From Coniferiporia sulphurascens (lineage: Eukaryota > Basidiomycota > Agaricomycetes > Hymenochaetales > Hymenochaetaceae), in contig NBBA01000008.1 of the NCBI GenBank assembly GCA_002794785.1, positions 1,364,001 through 1,428,000 of the forward strand: DNA of 64,000 nucleotides, given 5' to 3'. Below, in pieces: positions 11,456-24,515 of this stretch (position 1 is its first letter; every line of letters starts with the position of its first letter). The translations under genes and the position numbers were made by a program. The notes under the pieces are model-generated. The model was not told the DNA's origin, made no database searches, and worked only from the letters and a program-made list of their open reading frames with translations.

Positions 11456-12161
11456 ATGGCCTCATGGAAGGGAAGGGGATCGGGACGCCTTGCCTCGTGT
11501 ATCTGTCGTGTCCTCATTCATGTTCCGAGCGCAAGGTGTCTTGCAGGATAGTCGGCCGAGCCGCGGCCCTTTGTCCAAATATACTCTCGAGCCACTGTGC
11601 CCTGTCGCGCCAAGGCAATCGCGACGTTCCGAAGGGCTTCGGAGGGCCACTATCACTGCTATCGGCTCCAATGAAAGGGTTCGGGACTTTTGATATATTT
11701 TCCAGGCAACCGTATTCCCGCTCCACAAGGAGACGTTGTTTTCTGTATCGCAGTTTGGGAGATTAGGCCGAAGATGCAGGTGACTGCGGAAGAGCAGCAG
11801 ATTTCCGATACCTTTGGACGCGGATAAGTACATGTAGTTCGGGGAGAGTCAGATGCGGGATTGAACGAGTTTGGGGTGCTAACTTTGGAGCCTGGGCTGG
11901 TCAGCGACCCGTACATGTGTGATTTGGCAAGTGAAATGAAGACGCTGGCGACGTGATCAAGCCGAAGTCGGACTCATGCGAGCTTGGTCGATAAGTAACG
12001 AAAAAATAAAATAAAAGATGCCTCACAGGGAAGAAATGGAAAGGATAGTAAGACTCAGAGTGCATAAGACGGACGATCGGCAGCGTGCGGTATCAAAATC
12101 CAAAACGGGCGGACGAGTAACCCTGCCTATTTCTGTGGACGTCTTGCAAAGAGCATTCATT
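11456..12161. other. Divergent intergenic region, no gene seen
   Basis: Lies between the minus-strand gag-like gene and ARPC5, and presumably holds both promoters. Several overlapping open frames (the longest on the minus strand, 11462-11833) lack any domain or splice support. Confidence 0.5.
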
Positions 12162-12789
12162 ATGCAGGCCGCGTTCCGCAAGATCGATATCGATGTCTAC
12201 GACGAGGACGTACTCCTCGAGGAGGAACTATACGACGCCGACCCTCGGGACCCCGACCAGGTCTTGAGCGACACGAGAGCCAAGGCGACTCATGTCCGCA
12301 GCGCACTCGCCAAGTACGTGCTGGCTGCACTTGTGCTCTGAACTACTACTGGACTCAGCAACTAGGGGTGATATTGCGGGCGCACTGGGTATCGTATTGG
12401 ACGCTCCGCCGTACGGCCCGAACGTCGAGGAGGCGAAGGTCCGCTCTTCTCTCGTACAGATGCACAAGGCTGATTTGAGCACACATCTTTGTAGAACACT
12501 AATTTGCAGACTCTTCTCTCGATACTCGGGAGTACCAAGGCGACCGAGATACCAGCCATCATTAAAGCCCTCTCGCAGGATGCACAAGACACGCTTATGA
12601 AGTACCTTTACAAAGGGATGGCCATGCCCGGCTGGGGTGATGTCAGCGGGAGCGTCTTACTTGGATGGCATGAAAAGGTTCGTCAGGCTTTGTACTATTA
12701 AGATCTCGTGCTAATGCGCTGCGCAGCTTACGGAGGTTGCTGGAACGGGCTGTATTGTCCGAGTAATGACTGACAGAAGAGCTGTATAG
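12162..12789 (+). CDS. ARPC5: Actin-related protein 2/3 complex subunit 5 (p16-Arc)
   Basis: Four exons, 12162-12313, 12366-12438, 12510-12677 and 12727-12789, join in phase to give 151 aa, the normal family length. Recognisable family sequence runs throughout: FRKIDIDVYDEDVLLEEELY, GDIAGALGIVLDAPPYGPN, LLSILGSTKATEIPAI, LMKYLYKGMAMPGWGD and the C-terminus TGCIVRVMTDRRAV. ARPC5 is the smallest structural subunit of the Arp2/3 complex and helps nucleate branched actin at endocytic sites. The ATG at 12162 was chosen because conserved sequence begins there; the frame is open upstream to 12018, but those codons are unlike the family. Intron 1 begins GTACGT and ends CTAG. Confidence 0.95.
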
Positions 12790-13813
12790 TATCCGTGCTT
12801 TGTAAAGTGAACCTCTTGCATCCACCTTACGGTCCTGGTCCGCCGAGCTGCCACCATTGCATCTGCCCAATACTCCGGGACTCCCGACAGTACTAGTCAC
12901 CAGCCTTCAAACGCTCACTTAATGATTCGGAAAGTCTTAATGTCTGGGCTTCCGCTCCGATCCTGGGTCTATGCGCATTTGTCTCACCTGGAGTCAATAT
13001 TATGACTGTTGAAATTCAAATCGGGGATAGAGCTCAACATTTCATGCTGGAGCCGGGCTACGGCCGCCGTGGAGTTCGCTCGGGTAAGCCATGGTTCCTG
13101 GAGAAATCAAGCTTTTCTGCATGGCTGCAGTCATGAAAGCTCTCCGTGCTGCCAGCATTATCCGATGTCTCATATTTGAAACGAACATTCACCGGGAAAC
13201 CCCAGTCCTTGGAGGAGCGCAACTTGTGCCGACGGTCGTAGCGAACATAGCCTTAGTGCCCATACCCTGGTTTTGGCGAGGCTAGCTATGGCATGCAACC
13301 GCATTTCTGCACGACTAATATCTTTGCGCATGCATCATGGAGTACTAGTTGACTTTTCGGTCAGAGCTCTGCACTGGTTTCGGGAGCCGGAAGGGAATGG
13401 TTAAGAGCTCCCTCGTCACTCGTGTTGGAACTTCAGCCAACATTGGTGGGCGCAGGGCCAGCCGCGAGAAAATCGCGGTGTTTTTACTGACATCATAAGG
13501 TGCGATTGAGAGTTATGAATGAACTTGATGAGCATCGGTCCCTCGATTCCGTCGGGCGTGCAGGCCCTCTGCCCGCACAGGGCCTGTTCGGTTTTCTGGG
13601 GACATCGACGGATTGTGTACAGCATTGGTCAAGGATTTGATGCTTTAGACGGACTGTCGAGGAGCGCCGGCCTGGCGTGTCTTGAGGCTTAGCGAACGAC
13701 AGTAGTTGAATACTGCATGTAATTTGTGCTCGTCTTTGGTAGTGCCGGTCGTGAGATTCTTGCATCAGCATCATCCCATGTAAGCCCTGCCTTATCTCAG
13801 TCCTCACACTGCG
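12790..13813. other. One-kilobase intergenic stretch, no gene seen
   Basis: Only short unsupported open frames were found (for example 13091-13285). No tRNA or repeat pattern was recognised. Confidence 0.5.
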
Positions 13814-14419
13814 ATGGCGCAGAGAAATGCTGGCGGCGTTGTATCACGCTACCGGACGACGCTCGCCGCACTCTCCGCACGGACGGGGACTGCCCTGCCG
13901 TCGCTGATAACGAGCTTCGCAATTCTGCACGAGGCGACGGCAGTCGTGCCGTTGGTCGGCGTGTTCTATGCATGCAAGGCGATGGGCGTGGGCGAGCGCG
14001 TCGTCGCACTCGCGCGCAGGCCGGACGGCGCAGACGGCCTGCAGAAGGGGGAAACAGAGACGTGGCTGGCGCATACGCGCGACAGATGGATGGCAGACGG
14101 AGAGGCGTGGGCGGGGCGGGTCGGGCGACGCTACGGCATCTGGGGGTTCGAAAAGGGCGCGACGACGAGCTCGACGACGGCCACGACCGACGACCGCGAC
14201 ATCCGGCCCTCGCATATAGCTGGAGACGTCGCCAACGCGCTCGTCGCCTACTGCGCAACGAAGGTCAGCGACATTCGGTACAACATATAATAATATTAAT
14301 TCGTCCCGCAGGCGCTGCTGCCCGTGCGCATAGGGCTCTCGCTGTATCTCTCGCCGGCGTTCGCGGGACGAGTCGTCGACCCGCTCGCTGCGCCGATTGT
14401 ACGGATGTTCCGCAGATAG
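13814..14419 (+). CDS. Small predicted mitochondrial membrane protein
   Basis: Two exons, 13814-14263 and 14312-14419 (intron GTCAGC...GCAG), give 185 aa. The N-terminus is rich in Arg, Ser, Thr and Ala without acidic residues (GGVVSRYRTTLAALSARTGT), as expected of a mitochondrial presequence. A hydrophobic segment follows (LPSLITSFAILHEATAVVP). The C-terminus has DVANALVAYCATKALLPVRI and a second weakly hydrophobic region ending in an Arg-rich tail. The layout resembles small fungal inner-membrane proteins of the FMP10/MRX11 type, but that assignment is from memory and weak. The very GC-rich exon gives long antisense open frames, which are shadows. Confidence 0.65.
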
Positions 14420-14632
14420 TGTATATAATACGTAGAATATTTTATTCGAGCCAGCCGAGGCGACGGACAGAGACGGTGTTGAATAGATGCGGATGCAGGG
14501 ACACTGCCGCTTCCAGTTCCTCTTCGCTCGCCATCAGCCCATCAATAGTACTACTCGTCGCGCCGGTGTGGGGGTCGACGTCGAGCACACAGTTGTCCTC
14601 GCAGTCGCCGTTGTCGCTGCCGTTGCTGGCCC

Positions 14633-14639
14633 TATAAAC
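14633..14639 (+). promoter_or_regulatory. TATA box of the VHS/GAT gene
   Basis: TATAAAC about 50 bp upstream of the ATG at 14684. Confidence 0.45.
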
Positions 14640-14683
14640 AGCACTCGATACGCGTCGCCTACCCATGCGTGCGCAAGCCCACC

Positions 14684-17600
14684 ATGAAGAAGCTGTTCAA
14701 GAGTCACCCGAAACACCCGTCGCCAGCGGCCTCCGTCAATACCAACGATGACCACTCCGACGCGCACCCCCGCTCGATATCTCCCTTCCTCGTCGTGCCA
14801 GCTGCCGCAGCGGTGCATCTCGCCCAGGAGCCCGTGCACGACGCCCGCGGCGATCGACAGGCCCATCAGTACCCGCTTCAACAACAGGCTGTGCCTAGAG
14901 AGCGCAGAGAGCGCAGAGAACACAGGGAGCAGCAAGACCGCACGTATCGCAACTCGAAGATAATATACTCCCAGCCGGACGACGACTGGGAGAACGTAGC
15001 TGCCCCCGACCACGCCCAGCGCGTCCACTATGGCGAACAGACCGTATCGCTCGCTGGTCTGACTTCACTCCCGAACCCGTATTCGCCTGCACTTCCGTCG
15101 TCGCGCACGTCTTCGCTCAACTCGCTCCCGCCTGGTGCCTCGCCGCCTATCCCCGCACCGCCTGTAACTTCTCCGAGCTCGCCGTCTCAGTTCAACGCGT
15201 CCCCAACCTCGCCTGTGATACCTCCATCCGCCAACACCAATGCCAACTCCAACGTGTCCTACTACAATATGCTCCGGAAGAAGAGTCTCCCGTCACATCC
15301 CTCCTCCAAAGATCCTGCGCACGGCGGCACGGGAACCGCTGCGATCCTCCGGGCCCTCGACCCATCGATACTCGGTCTTGGCGCACAACAGCACCAAAAG
15401 GCGCCGTCCTCTCTCTCTTCGGTCTCCTCGACTACTCGCTCACGCGGACCCCATTCACTGTCTGGCAGCTCTGAAAATACTCAGAGACGCCGGCGTCACA
15501 GTTTGTCCTTGTCGGATATCGAGTTTGAAGCGGCTGAGTCGGACCTGGACTCGTTGGAACAGGAGAGGGAAAGAGTCTGGCGCGACAGAGATCGCGAGAT
15601 CGGCGACGCCGGGCCGACGAAGGGCGTGAGCAGACACGAGCGCGAGCGGGAGTGGCTGGAAAGGGAACGCGAGATGAATCCGCCGGAGAAGGAGAAGTTC
15701 AGCTTGCTCCGGAAAGTGCGACCGGAGGATGGGGCATCATACTCATCACACACTTCAGGGAACTCAGAGAGGCTTCATGAGCGTGAGCGTGAAGGCAAGG
15801 GTTTCTTCGATCGCCTACAGCTCCAGTCTGAAGGTGACGGCAGGCGCAAACGAGATGGATCCCATGAGATGCGCGAGCGAAATGTGTCCAGAGAGCACGG
15901 GAGAGAGGCCAAAGATAGCAGGGAGGACAGGCGGGGTGACAAGAAAGAGGACAGGAAGCTGCAGTGGAATATTCTTTTCTCAAGTGCCAGGGAGAAAGAT
16001 AAGGACAAGGAGAGGATTAAGGGTAGGCTAAGTGAACTTGAATCGTCCGATGTCCATGCAGATCCGCTTGCACGGATGGTTGGCTTGTTCGTGTCTCCTT
16101 CGTTTGAGGCTATCGACTGGACACTGGCGCTGGAAATCTGCGAACGGACTTTTACGAGCGAAAGTGATGCAAAGTCCATCGCAAAGTCCCTCAGAAAGGA
16201 ACTAAAGTCTGTTTCCGTATGTTTTCTCCTTTTTAATCGAGATCCTTACATTTTTCATGGCTAGATATGCAAGACCGGCAGAGCAGCTTGGTGCTGCAAC
16301 AGTACGCATTTGTCTTACCGTAATTGATCAACAGTCAGGCTTAGATTTTTGTCATCTAGCTATGGGCTGTTATGCTCCAAAATGCGTCGGAGGCTTTTAT
16401 CAGTAAGTTTCCTTCTTTTCTCACTTTCCGTTATTTTTGGTAGCAATGAAACGAGGACTGACAACCCGAAGCCCAGACAAGCTCGCGAAAGTTCCTCGAT
16501 GTGGTGGAAGATACAATCTTAAATCCCGGGGCGGGGCTCGTTAGGGATCGGTTGCTTGAGGTACTGAGTGCCGCGGTATATCTTTCTGCGGAAAAAGGTG
16601 AGTACGTGTTCGGTACCCTCATAGTGAATCCATCACTTAGTTAGGCCTTTTGGTCGCTTGTTTTTTTTTCCGATCGTTAACTTCTCTTTTGAGATGCAGC
16701 GGGAAAGGATGCTTCCAAACGAGAGAACTTCCGTTCGCTGTGGCGCAAGGTGAAACCGGAGGGTTATCCCGACGAAGTAGGTTTATACTTTAATATGAGG
16801 CGCGATTTCCTAATTGCCGGCTGTTTAGGGCATGCCGCTGTCTACGGACAACGCCATGTTCCGCTCTAAATCGGGGCACCTCGACATGCATTCTCCTAAT
16901 GCCGCAGTGCACGTGGATAACAGACGGGTGAGGGCAATTTTGGAAACTTGAGTGGTGCCTGTTTGACTAAGGCGTTATATCGGTAGCGACCTCCCGCACC
17001 TGGCCGACGGCCCTCGAAGAACGGTATAATTCCTGTTGACGAAGACATACGACGACTTCTCCAAGAATGCAAAATCGGGAGAGGAAACGCCAGACTTTTG
17101 AACGAAGCCCTTGCCTTTGCGAGTCCGAGTGATCTCAAGGAGAAGGAAATCATCAGAGTGTGTAGCTACGGCCTCCCACCATTTTGTGTCTTCTAAGGTC
17201 TCATTTTTTATTAACCACCAGGAATTTTTCACAAAATGTTGCGCTTCTCAAGAGTTGATTTATGCTCAAATACCATGGGCTTCTGCGGGCGCTGAGCGTT
17301 CTCGTTCACGCCAACAGAGCTCAAATGACCCGAGGTCGAATGTGGCTCCTGAAATACCGATCACTCGTGAAGAACGATTGCTAGCTGAACTTTTAGGAGC
17401 CAATGAAGAGCTCACCGACGCTTTGAAGATTTATGGCGACATCGAGCGCATCGGCTTAGAGAATGAAGTCGAACAAACTACGAGAGAGAGAAGTCGGGTT
17501 GACTTTGGGGCAAATGGATTAGTGAGTTGCATCGCAGCCTCCCATCCCGATTATTATTGTGCAACGCTGATATTGAGGTAACCCCACCTCCTAGGGGGTC

Positions 17601-18423
17601 TATGCTTCCGACGAAGCATTGCCTTCTCTCCACGCACCCTCGACAGCGCCCTCTAGCTCACGTTCGGCGTCACCGATGGGCATATTTGTCGTACCACAGA
17701 CCCCTCAGGCTCCCTTCCGTCCACAATACGAGACGCAACATTCAGAGCAGACAATTACAGCGTTGCCACAGCACCCCACGCAGCCGACACTGATGTCAAC
17801 GTCAAACAGCTCGCATGGACAGCTGTTGCCAGGCTCTCTTCCCCCTTCTTCTCGCCCACTCCGTGGTCCTCGATCTCCTGCGGCCGTAGCAAGTTTGAAT
17901 TCACGTTCATCTTCACCTGTCCAGACGTCGGGGCCAAGTTCGCGAAGCCGCTCCCGGAATAGTTCCGTCGACTTGGTATCCGATACTGTGCAAGCACCGG
18001 TAGGGTTGCCCGCGTCGAGGCACAACATTTTCTACCCTTCTGAGAACGAGGACTCTATCTCGCTTGCGTCTGTGGGCATCGGAGCGGCGGTGGAGCCATC
18101 AAGCGACAAGGCCGCGGGGAAAAGAAGAATGGCAGATGCAGATGCAGAACTCCAAGACGGTTTGTATTTTTTGTCGTGTTCATCAACGTCATTGCAGTCT
18201 GACACTATGTATCGTAGTCCACGAGGATGGCAGGAGCGAAGAACCTCTGCATTTAGAGACTTCTGAACCCCCGAGACATGACGATGAAATTGACGAGAAC
18301 GCCTTTAACGAGGCTTTAAGACCCGGTCGTTGGAAGTCCGAAGTGCGCTATGTGTACGACGCAGCCGCTGAGCGGACGAAAGAACGTTTAAAAGAGAGCA
18401 TGGCGCGTAATGGTCTGACATAG
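14684..18423 (+). CDS. VHS and GAT-like domain trafficking protein
   Basis: Ten exons: 14684-16206, 16265-16301, 16360-16402, 16472-16597, 16700-16776, 16829-16927, 16987-17157, 17222-17521, 17595-18159, 18218-18423; total 1048 aa. The first 460 residues are low-complexity, rich in Ser, Pro and charged Arg/Glu stretches. A VHS-type helical domain spans about residues 460-610 (RMVGLFVSPSFEAIDWTLAL ... LWAVMLQNASEAFI ... SSRKFLDVVEDTILNPG). A GAT-like segment lies at about 740-790 (EERLLAELLGANEELTDALK). The C-terminus has ENAFNEALRPGRWKSEVRYV. VHS/GAT proteins bind ubiquitin and sort endosomal cargo; yeast LSB5 is the nearest type I can name. Intron 1 uses an unusual GTCTGT donor, chosen because it alone restores the conserved KYARPAEQLGAA sequence in phase. 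Confidence 0.85.
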
Positions 18424-18747
18424 CGACATCGCTTGTATAGTCAGTACAATTACCAATGCATGATCTCCACAACGAGCTTTACTCAACGTGTGCGTTTCTG
18501 AGGAGCTCTACTTTTGCCGATACTAATATTGCAAGTCCTGCCACCGCATGTTAACAGAAGTAGGGCGATATTCGGTTTCAACATGTAGTTAATAAGGAGA
18601 AAAATAACTACAAGAGCCTTATTTGACTCTGACACTCTCGTAGGAAACAGTGGTATTGCCGGGACTTTGGCACACTATATAAAAAGGTTGGAACGGACGA
18701 ACTACTTTGGCTATTACATACCCACATAATACAAAGAAGAAATAACA
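18424..18747. other. Convergent 3' intergenic region
   Basis: Shared terminator region between the VHS/GAT gene (plus) and the SWIB gene (minus). Nothing else seen. Confidence 0.5.
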
Positions 18748-20220
18748 TTACGCGCGACTGGCCATCCTCAACCCCTCTTGAACTGCGACAGCCTCCTCAA
18801 CCCAAGGAAGCCTGAAGAACTCGCTGCGCTTAAGCTCTTCCTCCCGTACAGTAAGTCCCTCACTCGGACCTGCGGATAGTACGGACTCCAGATCACGTGA
18901 TTGAGACGCGAGCCATTTGTTCACGAAGTCCACAGGGTCAGTGGCGAATGCATTAAGGAAAGTAGTTTTCAGCTGCGCGTTCTGAATCTGCTGCGCGAGA
19001 AGAGCAGCTTCCTCGTCATATTTGGAGATGTCGCGCGCGGTCTCACTGCTTATATTGAGGATGACTTGGTTCATTCGACCCCTTAGAGACGTATCCTCCA
19101 TTTTAACTTCTACATCCCAAGCTTGCGGTGATGTGGGCGGAGGCTCATTAGGCTTGATATGATAATGTAGAAGGATGGGATCTGGGGGTTGAAGATAGTG
19201 GTGAACCAATTCGGGAATCTGCTGGAATGGGAGTGTTTCTTGGCGGAATAGCTAGAAAAACAGCAAACATCATTGAGCAAGTACTTAACGAGAGCGTAGG
19301 ATAATACAAACAGATTTGAGCTTGTCGTCTAGTCTGATCAACCTCCTGTCCACTTTGTCTTGCAAATTATTCATTTTGACATAATTCCAGAGTGCGGCGA
19401 TGACTCCCATATGGCTTTCCTCTTTGACGTCCAGAATTGCGCTTAGTTCCGGGTGGACTTTAAACTGATCCGGAGAATGCTCCAGATACATCGTAACCCG
19501 AACTTTCGTAGACGAATCACCCGTCCGTCGTACAGCAAATCCGTCGACGGGAGGTGGGCCGGCTTGAGGCAGGGCCTGAGGGTGCCGCCACTCCAGGCAA
19601 GTGAAAAATATCAGGGGATTTTGTACACGGGGCTCTGAAGGGACTAAGACTCACTTCTACAGTGTTCCCATCAGGGTAAAGGTTCGGATCGCGCTCAAGG
19701 TCGACGACGAGGTGTTTGACAACATCAGAGAAGCGCTTTTGTGTCCCTTTATCTCTCGAGCGGCCGGACGAGTCGAGTAATCTCCCCTCAATCTTAAACA
19801 CCCACGATGGAATACCCTGACCACCTTCGTAATTAGGAATCTCTCCAGATGATTGGCCGGCGGTCTGCCAGACCTGGTCCGAAACGGTGTGGCTAAGAAA
19901 GATTCGTAAAGTTCGTGTCGTCTTGACAAAGTTAGCAATGCTGCAAGTAAGGAGTCCGCCATAGGCTCACCTGTGAGGGTTTTCCAAGCGCGTCCTGTAT
20001 CTCTGCGCGCTTGCGTGAAATTGTCCAGTCAAGTTTCCGTTCCATGTCAAGCAATTGTTGGTAGAACTTGGAGTCGGTAAACTCGGCTGAATGCAGGACC
20101 GACGGCGGTAGAGATTTATCGGTGAATTTCCGTTTCCTTCATTATTATCAGATACAATCCCATTAAATCTATGTACTTCTCAAGAAAGACGACATACTTT
20201 GCAGCTTTCGGGGCCTCCAT
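18748..20220 (-). CDS. SMARCD: SWIB-domain subunit of SWI/SNF chromatin remodeller (SMARCD/SNF12 family)
   Basis: Five minus-strand exons, 20220-20198, 20136-19971, 19921-19655, 19590-19312 and 19251-18748, join in phase to give 412 aa. The N-terminal region has KRKFTDKSLPPSVL and LLDMERKLDWTISRKRAEIQ, a BAF60 hallmark. TLRIFLSHTVSDQVWQ follows, then the SWIB/MDM2-like domain at about residues 180-270 (KVRVTMYLEHSPDQFKVHPE ... MGVIAALWNYVKMNNLQDKV). The C-terminal half has the family coiled region ending EEAVAVQEGLRMASRA. Homologues are yeast SNF12/RSC6, fission yeast ssr3 and animal BAF60; they bridge remodeller and transcription factors. The first exon encodes only seven codons plus two bases, and the predicted N-terminus is short. 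Intron 2 is 49 nt with acceptor CAAG, chosen for phase. Confidence 0.92.
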
Positions 20221-21004
20221 GGTGGCTACAGCTGAAATGCGGGAAGAGACGTGACAGACGTGTTCGCGATGTGACAAAGGCAACTGAAGGCCGCATTGAC
20301 TTACATAAGCGCCAATAACCACAACATTACGTGTTCAGTCTTTTTTTTTGTTAAGTGACTTGAGTCGAGTCGCAGTTGAACAAACGCCTAACCTTTTGTT
20401 CATTGCTTTTCTATTACTGAAACACGGCGGTAGAGGCTTGAAGTTGCTCGATGAAGAAATCGGACGGTATTTCTTCTTTCCGCGAACAAGGACAAGCTTC
20501 TTTCAACTCACTCGTAGACTCAAATTGCATCGGCTATCGAGGGCGTACACGGCGAACTCCTCGCCGATTGCTCTTGGGGTCCCTTGAGGCACGAGTAATT
20601 GGAAGCCGATATGAAATCACGGCAGTTTTTCGCTCTCCTCCGCTTTACTTAAGAAACCTTGATCAGTTTTCAGCGGGAAGGAGTAACAAGTTCTTGGCGG
20701 CAATCTAAGGAACCTGGGCACCAGTCCGTCATATTTAGGCATGTATACACGCTCATTTGCAATTAATCGTCGAAGCTTCGTGGCACGAACGGGCCCGGTG
20801 GAAAGTCCTGCTTTTGGTGATTTCCTACCGGCACAGTGTCCCGCGTGGTCTGTATTTTACCCAAGTGGGAGCCCCTCGCATTCACAAACTACCCGGGTCC
20901 GTAGAGAATCAATCTACAATCGCACAATAATTCATTCTTAAAGCTTCGCGAGTCGCGCCTCATTCAAGTTCATTACTAAAACAACTGAGCTTTTCATTGC
21001 TGTG
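20221..21004. other. Divergent intergenic region between SWIB and P450 genes
   Basis: Probably contains both promoters. Two overlapping open frames at 20348-20708 show no domain. Nothing else recognised. Confidence 0.5.
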
Positions 21005-23713
21005 ATGCTGTCTATCCAACTTTTCGTACCATCGCTGCTACGCTCTGTTGGCTATCTGTCTATCACCCTGCTTGTAGCCTCCGTCGTGTCCTTCTGGCCA
21101 TTCATACGTAAACTCCTCCTACCCTCTACACTCAAGGAACTTCCTGGCCCTCCGAGAGCATCATTTTTGAAGGGTGTGTTTCTCCGTTTCGTTTATGCTC
21201 GGGTTCGGGTTCGGGGCGCAAATGGGGGGTGAAGATACTCTGAAGTTACTTCGCCTGTTTCCCCGAACGGGCCCCCAAACCCCATGCACCCAGATACACA
21301 AAGCCTATTCACCGCGACCTGTACTGACTTTGCAGTGTAACAGGAAACCTAGGTCAGCTGTTCGACCTCCAAGGCTGGGATTTTCATCGAGACATTGTCA
21401 AGCGCTATGGCGGAGCCGTCAAAATACACGGTTTGTGTGGAGTGAGTGAACTAACCGGTCTTTGTAGCTTTCAAGTGTCTAATGAAGAATTTCCGCAGGA
21501 CGAGCAAGTGTACGTCTCCGATCCGAAGGCATTGTATCACATCATCATTAAGGACCAAGATGTCTACGAAGAAACAGAATTCTTCATCAAGTGCGTACGC
21601 GCATCCCCCGTGGCCCCGTCGATTTGGTTATCGCCTTCCAATAATTGATATATCGGTTTTATCCTAGGTCCAACCTCATATGTTTTGGTCCTGGCCTAGT
21701 TGCAGTCAAAGGTGCGGCCCACGCATCCTCCCGGAATCTAATCACCCTTTGTAAGCGTATCCAATCCCTTCAACAGGCCGGCAGCATCAAAAGCAGCGCA
21801 AGATGATGCACCCAGTATTCAATGCCAAGTATATCAGAGGGCTAACTCCGATTTTCTATCATGTCGCCCATGAAGTTCGTCTTGAAAAAAAATATACCTG
21901 CTGTACATTTTTGACGTCTAATCTTATCATAATGGACTCTAGCTGGTTGACGTTTTAAAACACCAGTTTGATCATCACACTTCGGGGTCGGTGCTTGAGA
22001 TCGACATGCTTCATTGGATGAGACGCGTCGCGCTCGAATATATCGGACGGGGAGGGCTCGGGTACTCATTCGGATCGCTAGATGCCATATCATCCAACGT
22101 GTACAGCGACTCCGTGCGAACCTTTGCGTATGTGTTCTTCCTTCTTGTGTCCCCGTCTTCGACAATTTAAATCGATAAATGGTAAATTACGCCAGCCCGA
22201 CACTATTTGGTCTTTCCATCCTGCGCCAGTTTTTACCTTTCTTCAGTACTCTTGGCCCTGCCTGGCTTCGTCGCATCGCCGTGCGCATGCTTCCGATTCC
22301 GCTTGTGCAACGTCTTCGCGCAATCGTCGACATCATGGATCGTACCACCCGCATTATATTTGAAGACAAGCGGAAGCGTCTGCACGCCGGTGATGAGGCA
22401 GTCAAGGCTCAAGTTGGTGCGGGTAAAGATGCAATGAGTATTCTTCGTGCGTACACTACACTACAGTTCTTCGGTGACCATCTAATAATGCAGTAGTGAG
22501 AGAAAACATGAAATCGGAAAAGGAAGACCGTCTTACGGACGAAGAGCTCCTTGGACAAATGTCGTGCGTTTATTCGAGGTTATGTTTCCTGTAGCCTTGA
22601 CCTGGCCTGACTTTCTTTTGTTTAGGACGCTGATCTTTGCTGCGGAAGATACAACTTCTGCTGCGCTCTCTAAAGTTTTAGAATTACTCGCGCGCCACCC
22701 AAGCTCACAAAAACAACTTCGAGACGAGCTCATTGAAGCACGCACGCGAGAAGGTGGAGACTTGGTTTATGATACACTTCACGCGTTGCCGTACCTGGAT
22801 GCAGTGTGCAGAGAGACCCTTAGGTTGTGGGTACTCATCTCTCTCGGATGCCCTTTAGTATCATGTTGTGTACAGTCAAAACTTCACTAAACAAATCCCA
22901 CAGGCATCCACCCGTGTACATGCTCCACCGGACGTACGCCCCTTGTCTTCTTTAATTTGGAAATCGGATCACGCTAATTATTCCTACAGAACAAACAGAG
23001 ATATCGTCCTTCCGCTTTCTACGCCTGTTTCATCTGTGAATGGCACCTTGGCAGTATCCGCGATCCATCTGCGACGTAACACAAACGTTATCATTGCCAT
23101 TGAGGCTGCGAACCGACGCACGGACATATGGGGCGCTGATGCAGAGGTATGGCGACCTGAACGTTGGCTGGACGGCACTGGTGTGCGGGTCGGCGACGGA
23201 TGGAGCCCTTCCAAAGACCTAGATTCCGAAAATCAGGATGAGGAGAAAGTGAGAACACCGGGACTTTATTCAGGAATGTAAGCACCGCCAGACAAAGCAC
23301 TAAAAATATGATTGCCAAACGAATGTGAATTTTTCTAGGATGACATTTCTAGGCGGGGGAAGATCGTGCATGTCCGTTGATTTTAAGCACTGGGGCGCAT
23401 CCTTCTAACTAATATATTTTCGTTACATGAACCAGTGGATTTAAGTTCGCACAACTGGAAATGAGTGCGTCCGAACCGTTCTACCTTTGACTGCCCCTCA
23501 AATTTACCGACGGAGAACTTTAACACAGAAATTGTGCTGGCTGTCCTTCTGCCCGCCTTCCATTTCGAGCTCCCCGCTGGGAAAAGGCTCGAGTGGAACC
23601 TCGGCGGGATTGTCTCCCCTGGTGTAGCAGGCGATCCCGTGCCTAAGCTCCCGCTGCGGGCGACATTGGTCAATGGAGTGGTTACGTCCCCACTTGCGTG
23701 TGGGGCCAATTGA
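21005..23713 (+). CDS. Membrane-bound cytochrome P450 monooxygenase
   Basis: Fourteen exons join in phase to give 590 aa: 21005-21173, 21344-21441, 21499-21590, 21668-21711, 21777-21874, 21943-22127, 22196-22446, 22494-22563, 22626-22826, 22904-22933, 22990-23277, 23339-23371, 23436-23464, 23529-23713. An N-terminal membrane anchor is followed by the Pro hinge ELPGPP. The oxygen-binding I-helix is FAAEDTTSA (about residue 340), the K-helix is ETLRL, RPERW is present, and the heme loop is FLGGGRSCIGF with the axial Cys near residue 519. The heme loop is split by the intron 23372-23435. All catalytic motifs are intact. The class fits the endoplasmic reticulum enzymes abundant in wood- and litter-decay basidiomycetes; CYP family and substrate cannot be told. 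No biosynthetic partner genes lie nearby. Confidence 0.93.
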
Positions 23714-24515
23714 AGTGACTGGACCGCTCGGTCAGGGGCCGAATCAGCTGTTACGTAGAAGCGTTCCAAAAATTGATGTGATGTAAGGCGTGCTGTCCAG
23801 TGTGGGCGAGGAATGGGATATTTTCTGAACTGTTACGATTTAGAGACCAATCTGCCGATACTATAGACAAGTGAGCCACTACGAACGGTCCTCGCGGGAC
23901 TTGAAAGTGCTGATCCTGCCGATCCTTTGATTGGATCTTGAGAGTCTCGTCGAGGTACGGCTTTGAGTCGAATAGCCTAAGAGGGGATCATTCATACACG
24001 ATGAAAAGGAGGGAAGGAGGTACGAAAGAGATTTCATAACCGCGGAGACTGTGAAACTGTCTAGCTTTGAAAACCAGACGACTTTCGTCGCACTGCTAGA
24101 CTTTCCGAGGGTACGGAGACAAGCGGCTAAGCGGCTATGTGGAGGCTATCTCTATGATGGTTTGCGGTGCGGCGATTCAGCGTGTCTTGGGTTTGCGGCT
24201 AATGTTCTGGTTGGGTTTCTTTTCCCCCTTTGAATAAGCACTTCTGATGCATGCCAGAAAATTATGTCTCATGAAATACTGTGGCTAGTCGAAAGGCAGG
24301 AGAATAAAGGGGACATGTAAAAAATTTCGGACTCGTCGCCACCTAGGACTCCATAAAGGGAAGTATGCTTTCGCACGGGGTAAGCCAGTACAAACAACCC
24401 TCGAAACAACGACGTCGCCAAGCCTCGTTCCTCACATCGCCCACGTTGTAATTGATCCTTGTCGCCTCGACGTCCAAAAAACCAGTACGCTCTTTGCCTC
24501 CCACGTCCATCTTCA
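23714..24515. other. Intergenic, no gene seen
   Basis: Only short open frames without support. It presumably contains the promoter of the downstream secreted-protein gene. Confidence 0.5.

Noticed and set aside
11462..11833. 123-codon minus-strand frame upstream of the gag-like gene
   Set aside because: Overlaps several other open frames of similar length, and has no domain or continuing exon.
13797..14258. Antisense frame across the small mitochondrial-type gene
   Set aside because: Arg/Ser/Pro-rich translation typical of the complement of a GC-rich exon; the sense strand has intron phase and a presequence.
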